This document shows, in pieces, positions 6,363 to 10,141 of a stretch of DNA of 10,141 nt. The notes beneath the pieces are model-generated. The model did not search any database. It had not been told where the DNA came from and worked only from the letters and a program-made list of their open reading frames with translations. The translations under genes were made by a program, and so were the position numbers. Origin of the DNA: Verrucomicrobiota bacterium. Lineage in GTDB: Bacteria > Verrucomicrobiota > Verrucomicrobiia > Limisphaerales > UBA1096. Each line of letters begins with the position of its first letter. Within the stretch, counting starts at the first letter, position 1. Where the stretch lies: assembly GCA_003972865.1 (NCBI GenBank), contig QOAX01000305.1, forward strand, positions 1-10,141, in the 5' to 3' direction.

Positions 6363-7270
6363 CACGCCGCCTCCCGTTCGCGGGGCTGAGCCAGTTCGTG
6401 CACCCTGCTCTCCACCGCATCGATGAGTTCGTCGGGCGTGGACGTGCCTGCCGTGATGCCAAGCGTGCCGGTATTCGGCAGCCATTCCGCCCGAAGGTCG
6501 TCCGGTCCCTGTACATGATACACTCGTTCACAAAACCGGCCGCAGGTGCGGGCCAGTTCCTGTGTGTTGTTGCTGTTCGCACCTCCAACAACCAGTACCA
6601 CGTCGGATTGCTTTGCCAGTTCCACTGCTGCCTGCTGCCGCTGCTTGGTGGGCTGACACACGGTGTCGACAAACCGGACCTCCGCATGTGGGAACCGGAT
6701 CTGCAGGTAGTCCACCAATATCCGAACCCGGGTGATGGGTTGGGTGGTCTGTGCCATTACGCCGTAACTCGGATACACGGCAAGGGCATCAATATCCGCT
6801 TTGTTCAAAACCACATCGCAGGAGACCAGGTCTTCCGTTAATCCACGTACTTCCACATGGCCACGGCGGCCAATGATGATGGGATGGCATCCGGCATCTG
6901 CGAGCTTTCGAAGCTGCTGATGGGCATAGTGCACCAACGGACAGGTGGCATCACTGATCTTTAGGCCCGCCATCTTTGCGCGGTTACGAACCCGGTTTGA
7001 AGCGCCGTGAGCCGTGATCATCGCCGATTTCGTTTCCACTTGTTCTGGTTTATCTTTAAATCGGACGCCTCGCTTTTTCAGGTCATCCAGCACCGAGGTG
7101 TTATGCACCAGTTCGCCCATTACGGTGATGGGATGTTCTGCAACTTTGCTTCGGGCAAAGTTTATGGCATCGCGAACCCCAAAGCACATTCCCAGATGCT
7201 CCGCCCGTCGAACGATGATATTTGCTTTGTGCTGCAAAGTTAATGAGTTCGTTGATTCGATTGTTTTCAT
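6362..7270 (-). CDS. ispH: 4-hydroxy-3-methylbut-2-enyl diphosphate reductase
   Basis: IspH (LytB) is the iron-sulfur enzyme that makes isopentenyl and dimethylallyl diphosphate in the final step of the MEP pathway. All hallmarks are visible in 302 aa. The three cluster cysteines are Cys29 in MCFGV, Cys110 in DATCP and Cys205 in DTVCQPT. The histidines that hold the diphosphate are His56 in ELVHN, His88 in AHG and His138 in GHVEV, and catalytic Glu140 follows. Gly-Gly-Ala-Asn-Ser-Asn-Asn (229-235) and AGTSTP with Ser277 complete the site. The GGxNSxNT form recalls cyanobacterial/plant-type IspH more than the GSxNSSNS of E. coli. The N-terminus is about 16 residues longer than in E. coli. The ATG lies 8 nt after the regulator's stop codon, in an AT-rich stretch with no Shine-Dalgarno match. 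The gene is the third of a probable four-gene operon and overlaps the next by one base. Confidence 0.96.
   Translation of the reverse strand: MKTIESTNSLTLQHKANIIVRRAEHLGMCFGVRDAINFARSKVAEHPITVMGELVHNTSVLDDLKKRGVRFKDKPEQVETKSAMITAHGASNRVRNRAKMAGLKISDATCPLVHYAHQQLRKLADAGCHPIIIGRRGHVEVRGLTEDLVSCDVVLNKADIDALAVYPSYGVMAQTTQPITRVRILVDYLQIRFPHAEVRFVDTVCQPTKQRQQAAVELAKQSDVVLVVGGANSNNTQELARTCGRFCERVYHVQGPDDLRAEWLPNTGTLGITAGTSTPDELIDAVESRVHELAQPREREAA
6370..6375 (-). promoter_or_regulatory. Shine-Dalgarno sequence of the ferritin-like gene
   Basis: GGGAGG lies 7 nt before the ATG at 6362, within the last codons of ispH. It fixes the start of the ferritin-like gene. It is the clearest ribosome binding site in the window; most other starts here lack one. 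Confidence 0.75.
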
Positions 7271-7278
7271 TTTAATTG

Positions 7279-7590
7279 TTAATTTGATCGTTGTGCCTGC
7301 TTTATGATTTCTTCAAGCAGACTGACATACTCACTGAATGCTTTGATGCCACTTGCCGTGAGCGCGCAAGTGGTCAGGGGGCGATTCTCACGGAAACTCT
7401 TGGCCACTGATACATACCCGGATTTTTGCAGTTTGCGAATATGCGTGGTCAGGTTGCCATCAGTCATCTTCAGAGAGTTCCGCAATTCCGTGAACGACAA
7501 CTCGGGCGACCCCGCAAGCATCGACATGATTGCCAAGCGACTTTTTTCATGGATCACCTTGTCCAGTTGCTGAAACGAATCCGGATTCAC
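7279..7590 (-). CDS. Small winged-helix transcriptional regulator
   Basis: A 103-aa protein consisting essentially of one winged helix-turn-helix domain of the ArsR/MarR-like kind (PF13601 type). SRLAIMSMLAGS (17-28) forms the first helix, FTELRNSLKMTDGNLTTHIRKLQKSGYV (33-60) is the helix-turn-helix, and the wing follows with SFRENRPLTTCALTASG. The C-terminal helix may dimerise. I place the start at the GTG at 7590, which overlaps the stop of the membrane-protein gene as GTGA. The open frame continues upstream to 8037, but that extension is antisense-like and lies wholly inside the membrane-protein gene. Regulators of this family commonly sit next to a small membrane protein gene, as here. 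Control of its own operon through the 8221-8235 palindrome is an inference. There are no obvious sensor cysteines beyond Cys75. Confidence 0.88.
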   Translation of the reverse strand: MNPDSFQQLDKVIHEKSRLAIMSMLAGSPELSFTELRNSLKMTDGNLTTHIRKLQKSGYVSVAKSFRENRPLTTCALTASGIKAFSEYVSLLEEIIKQAQRSN

Positions 7591-8213
7591 TCGGTTTCCA
7601 AGGGTTCCGCAGTCAGTTTCAAATACAAGCCGTATGCCAAATTGTTGACCCCAAAAGCCCAGCCCATCACCCAATGAGCTTGACTGTCGACAAGCCAGGA
7701 GATTTCCCAAAACTCTGAAATACCTAGGCAAATAATTCCAATAACAACAAAAAACCAGCCCAAGAGCCTCAGTCCGCGTTGCATAAAAAATCCAGCTGAA
7801 TGCAATGCGCCCCCGTACAGAATCATCCATATTGCCGCAAGGCGTATGCCATCTCCTTCCATTGGGGCACGCAATAGTTCCAGGAGCCCCAGTCCCAACC
7901 CCACGGCCAACATTGGAGCCATGGCCTGAGCTACTCTTCGCATGGGGGGTGACCAAAATTCTTCGCCTCCCTTCAGTGCCTGCCTTCGAATCAGCAACAG
8001 TGCTGACAGCATCGAAACCCCGGCGACCCCCATCCAATATGCGGCAAAACGATTGGGCTCAGTCCAGCCAACGGCCTGAGCAAACGCGGCGGCAGCCAGG
8101 CCTAGCACACCGACGGTGATGGCCACGGGTGCCAGCGCACGACGATAGAGAGCGGCATGCTCCATCAGATTCCGAATTGTTTTGAGGTTTTTCTCAGCCC
8201 AGTTAGCGTTCAC
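7587..8213 (-). CDS. Six-helix membrane protein paired with winged-helix regulator
   Basis: A 208-aa integral membrane protein with about six hydrophobic spans near residues 29-50, 57-76, 97-115, 125-144, 149-167 and 180-200. No enzymatic motif is recognised. The cytoplasmic-looking N-terminus NLKTIRNLMEHAALYRRALAP resembles one I recall in membrane proteins encoded next to PF13601-type regulators. I chose the GTG at 8213 because a palindrome lies immediately upstream (8221-8235); an ATG at 8252 in the same frame would add 13 residues and place that palindrome inside the gene. Neither start has a convincing ribosome binding site. Its last bases overlap the regulator's start (GTGA), so the two proteins are made together. 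A sensory or anti-regulator role for the membrane protein is speculation. Confidence 0.8.
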   Translation of the reverse strand: MNANWAEKNLKTIRNLMEHAALYRRALAPVAITVGVLGLAAAAFAQAVGWTEPNRFAAYWMGVAGVSMLSALLLIRRQALKGGEEFWSPPMRRVAQAMAPMLAVGLGLGLLELLRAPMEGDGIRLAAIWMILYGGALHSAGFFMQRGLRLLGWFFVVIGIICLGISEFWEISWLVDSQAHWVMGWAFGVNNLAYGLYLKLTAEPLETE

Positions 8214-8220
8214 GGGTTCA

Positions 8221-8235
8221 CTTTGTAGTACAAAG
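8221..8235. promoter_or_regulatory. Palindromic operator candidate before the membrane-protein/regulator operon
   Basis: CTTTGTA-G-TACAAAG is a perfect inverted repeat with 7-bp arms and a 1-bp centre, positioned 7 nt upstream of the proposed GTG at 8213. Its size suits a dimeric winged-helix regulator such as the one encoded by the second gene of the operon. No confident promoter boxes could be assigned around it. Confidence 0.4.
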
Positions 8236-8355
8236 CTTATGCGTGCAAGCATTTTTTTCGGGTTTTGTTGATGGGGAGGGCAGTGGTTCCGCCCTCATTC
8301 CAGCCGTTGTGAGCGGTTCCGACAATGAAGAAAAGCCAAATAATTCAGAGAATTC

Positions 8356-8369
8356 CGCTTGGCCAAGCG
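8356..8369. repeat. Perfect CGCTTGGCCAAGCG palindrome in the divergent intergenic region
   Basis: This is a third perfect 14-bp copy of the palindrome found twice at 5421-5456. It lies between the divergently transcribed membrane-protein operon and the secreted sialidase-like gene, 59 nt upstream of the latter's start. It could be a protein-binding site or a dispersed element. The rest of the gap (8236-8427) shows no gene. Confidence 0.85.
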
Positions 8370-8427
8370 CGGATCATGAGTAAATCCACTTGAAATACGG
8401 GACGATGGAATTGAGGGTCTCCGGGCA

Positions 8428-9765
8428 GTGAAACCGTTTTATCCATTTTTCTTTGCCAGTTTGTCTTTGACCGGTTTTTTGTGCGGCCCCCATCAAACCA
8501 ACGCCGAAAGCCCGCTTGTCGGTGAACTTTCGATTGGGGTGAAGAGTCCTCTCAAGATCGAACTGGCCGAGCCTCCCCGCGGCTTGGTTGCCGACAAGCA
8601 ACTTGGCCTGTTGCGGCATCGCGTCCTGAAAGGCCAACTGTTGCACACGGCGAAAAAGGGGCTTCGCGGTCTATTTGAGACACGCGGGGTGCGCACCCCG
8701 ATGGGGGATTTGCTGCTGATGTTTCCGGAGGGAAACCATTACGCCGCCGGCAGCGGGAAGGTGAATGACATGATCGCCTACCGCTCCAGCGACAACGGCA
8801 AAACGTGGAAAGGCCTGTCGATCGCGTTTGACATTGATTACAGTCAGCACGGGTTCATCCCGCTGATCCCAAGGGGCAGCAAGCGCATTTACGCCTTCGG
8901 CACCCAGCCGATTCCCAGCAAGTACAGCCGGGAAAAGGGACGGCACGAAAACACCCCGATCGGGTTTCGCTGGTCGGACGACGACGGCCACACTTGGAGC
9001 GGCGCCACGCTGATCAAGCCGAAGAACGATCCGGGCTTTCTTGGCATGTCGGTCACGCGGATGTGCGAGACCGATTCCGGTGCGTGGATCCTTGGATCGC
9101 ACGCGGCGGACTGGTCCAAGAATCCGCTCATCACGCGGCAGTACATTTTGCGCAGCGAGGACAAGGGCAATTCGTGGACACTGCTGCCTGGCAAACGCCC
9201 CGACGGCTGGTTCTCTCCCAAGTACGGCCGCATGGATGAAGGGCGCCCGATTTATCTGGGGAATGGCGAGGTTTATTTCATGGCCCGTACCCCCACTGGT
9301 CGTATTTGGGAATCGCGCAGCATGGACGACGGCAAGACGTGGGCCGATCCCAAGCCCTCGGCACTCGTCCATCCGGACGCGCCGCCAATGGTGTTTCACC
9401 TGAGTGATGACAAAACGCTGATTACATTCCACCACAATCGGCACATCAACACACAGTACGTCGGACTGACCGGCAAGATGGATGGCATGCGCGACCGGGC
9501 GGAAATTTGGATTTCATTGTCCAAGGACGGAGGGCGCAACTGGAGTGAACCACAGTTTCTCTTCACCAACGCCACCCGCTCCAACCCGGCGAAGAACGGC
9601 TGGTTCAATCACAACTCATCCTACATGGACGCCGTGATCGACGGCGGCACGATACACCTGTTCCTTCCGCACCTCTGGAACCGCGCCGTGTACATGCACC
9701 TCGAGGAGAAGGACTTGGCCAAGCTGCCAACGGTCAGGAAATTGGCCAAGCGCTTGGTCAAATGA
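8428..9765 (+). CDS. Secreted sialidase-like BNR/Asp-box protein
   Basis: A 445-aa exported protein. Residues 1-26 form a signal peptide (Lys2, hydrophobic core, likely cleavage at TNA/ES). The mature part carries five Asp boxes of the form S-x-D-x-G-x-x-W, at 120-127, 183-190, 243-250, 298-305 and 365-372, as in the six-bladed beta-propeller of exo-alpha-sialidases (BNR_2 type). Sialidases cleave terminal sialic acids; many relatives in marine Planctomycetota and Verrucomicrobiota are annotated this way without proof and may act on other glycans. I cannot assign the arginine triad with confidence, although Arg86, Arg211 and Arg273 are candidates. The start is a GTG at 8428; GAGGG at 8413-8417 may serve as its ribosome binding site. 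The lysine-rich tail (DLAKLPTVRKLAKRLVK) contains two copies of the window's repeated palindrome and looks appended. The stop codon lies 1 nt from that of the convergent kamA-like gene. Confidence 0.88.
   Translation: MKPFYPFFFASLSLTGFLCGPHQTNAESPLVGELSIGVKSPLKIELAEPPRGLVADKQLGLLRHRVLKGQLLHTAKKGLRGLFETRGVRTPMGDLLLMFPEGNHYAAGSGKVNDMIAYRSSDNGKTWKGLSIAFDIDYSQHGFIPLIPRGSKRIYAFGTQPIPSKYSREKGRHENTPIGFRWSDDDGHTWSGATLIKPKNDPGFLGMSVTRMCETDSGAWILGSHAADWSKNPLITRQYILRSEDKGNSWTLLPGKRPDGWFSPKYGRMDEGRPIYLGNGEVYFMARTPTGRIWESRSMDDGKTWADPKPSALVHPDAPPMVFHLSDDKTLITFHHNRHINTQYVGLTGKMDGMRDRAEIWISLSKDGGRNWSEPQFLFTNATRSNPAKNGWFNHNSSYMDAVIDGGTIHLFLPHLWNRAVYMHLEEKDLAKLPTVRKLAKRLVK
9742..9761. repeat. Near-perfect 20-bp palindrome at the convergent gene ends
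   Basis: TTGGCCAAGCGCTTGGTCAA is palindromic with one mismatched pair (G/T). It lies in the last codons of the sialidase-like gene, immediately before its TGA, and is followed by a second 10-bp palindrome, AACCCGGGTT (9770-9779), in the last codons of the opposing kamA-like gene. With no space for a terminator between the two genes, these could act as a bidirectional end signal, although neither has a loop or a T run. Confidence 0.6.
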
Positions 9766-9766
9766 A

Positions 9767-10141
9767 TTAAACCCGGGTTGCTTCGGCCTTGGCCATCGCC
9801 TCGGCCTTGAACTTGGCCAAGCGTCGGTTGATCTCGGGCTCGTTGGCCCAAAGTGCCTGGCCCTCGTTCGGCAGGCGGTGGATGGGGTCGTAGTAGTAGA
9901 AAATCTCGCCCGGCTTGGCCGTGGGTGACGTCCATGCGGAAACACCGATCTCCTGATCGTAGAGCGTGTAACTCGAGATTTCCCGTTTGCCGCCGCCGCC
10001 CGGCGCATCACAGACGACGCGGGGAGTGTTGAAGCCGGCGATCGATCCCTGAAGGCGGCGCGACAGATGTTCCGCCGTTCGGACGGTGGTGCGCAGGTGT
10101 TCGCAACCCGGCACCATGTCGTGCAGATAGATGTAGTACGG
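9767..10141 (-). CDS. Lysine-2,3-aminomutase family radical SAM protein, C-terminal part
   Basis: These are the last 124 codons of a gene whose start lies right of the window. The fragment has PYYIYLHDMVPGCEHLRT (near the substrate-binding part of the barrel) and VCDAPGGGGK. The latter is the family hallmark: the lysine forms the internal aldimine with pyridoxal phosphate, and the aspartate corresponds to a substrate-binding residue of lysine 2,3-aminomutase. The CxxxCxxC radical-SAM cluster site should be upstream and is not visible. Family members make beta-lysine from lysine, beta-glutamate, or (as EpmB) beta-lysine for elongation factor P; the fragment cannot distinguish these, so I give no symbol. 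The ending, RRLAKFKAEAMAKAEATRV, carries the repeated palindrome and is duplicated in part at 5499-5585. The gene converges on the sialidase-like gene with 1 nt between stops. Confidence 0.9.
   Translation of the reverse strand, partial: PYYIYLHDMVPGCEHLRTTVRTAEHLSRRLQGSIAGFNTPRVVCDAPGGGGKREISSYTLYDQEIGVSAWTSPTAKPGEIFYYYDPIHRLPNEGQALWANEPEINRRLAKFKAEAMAKAEATRV

Noticed and set aside
6363..6485. N-terminal extension of the ferritin-like gene
   Set aside because: It lies within the 3' end of ispH; the Shine-Dalgarno at 6370-6375 and the TGATG overlap fix the start at 6362.
7591..8037. Upstream extension of the winged-helix regulator frame
   Set aside because: It overlaps the membrane-protein gene on the same strand in another frame and shows no domain; the GTG at 7590 with a GTGA overlap is the better start.
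8253..8427. Search for promoters and small RNAs in the divergent intergenic region
   Set aside because: Apart from the 14-bp palindrome, I found no convincing -35/-10 pair or RNA-like fold.
8671..9444. 257-codon open frame antisense to the sialidase-like gene
   Set aside because: It is a shadow of a gene with a signal peptide and five Asp boxes, and has no motif of its own.

Overview
The window looks like chromosomal DNA of a GC-rich, free-living bacterium, most likely from the Planctomycetota-Verrucomicrobiota-Chlamydiota superphylum, with Verrucomicrobiota my first guess. The evidence is a pseudopilin tail with the H-X9-DG motif, a DUF5069 protein, a UvrA of the divergent type with the VETFSPYVRQF segment, a secreted Asp-box sialidase-like protein, and mostly weak or absent Shine-Dalgarno sequences. 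This placement comes from recalled family habits, not from a search.

Layout. At the left edge the last 50 residues of a pseudopilin run on the plus strand (to 155) and meet uvrA, which comes from the right on the minus strand. Minus-strand block 1, in transcription order, runs from 5392 to 183: a shikimate-dehydrogenase-like enzyme, a xylose-isomerase-like TIM-barrel enzyme, a DUF5069 protein and uvrA. The last three are 5 and 16 nt apart and look co-transcribed. Minus-strand block 2 runs from about 8213 to 5619: a six-helix membrane protein, a winged-helix regulator, ispH and a ferritin-like di-iron protein. It is very tightly packed (GTGA overlap, 8-nt gap, TGATG overlap) and has a 7+1+7 palindrome just before the first gene that could be an operator. 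Between the blocks (5393-5618) there is no intact gene, but there is a copy of the last ~87 nt of a kamA-like gene and a strong double-palindrome hairpin. On the right, a plus-strand secreted BNR/Asp-box protein (8428-9765) converges, with a single nucleotide between stop codons, on the 3' end of a lysine-2,3-aminomutase-family gene that continues beyond the window.

The most unusual signal is not a gene. The 8-bp palindrome TTGGCCAA occurs nine times in 10 kb (about 0.13 expected by a rough hand estimate), often extended to CGCTTGGCCAAGCG. It occurs in coding DNA, where it usually encodes Leu-Ala-Lys, and in gaps between genes, where three perfect 14-bp copies lie. It behaves like a highly iterated palindrome of the HIP1 type, or like a palindromic element that tolerates coding sequence.

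Functionally, block 1 combines a possible two-enzyme metabolic step (dehydrogenase plus isomerase/epimerase/dehydratase) with nucleotide-excision repair. Block 2 combines the last step of the MEP isoprenoid pathway, an iron-sulfur enzyme, with a probable iron-handling or oxidase protein and a small regulator/membrane pair. I saw no RNA gene, CRISPR array, transposase or origin.
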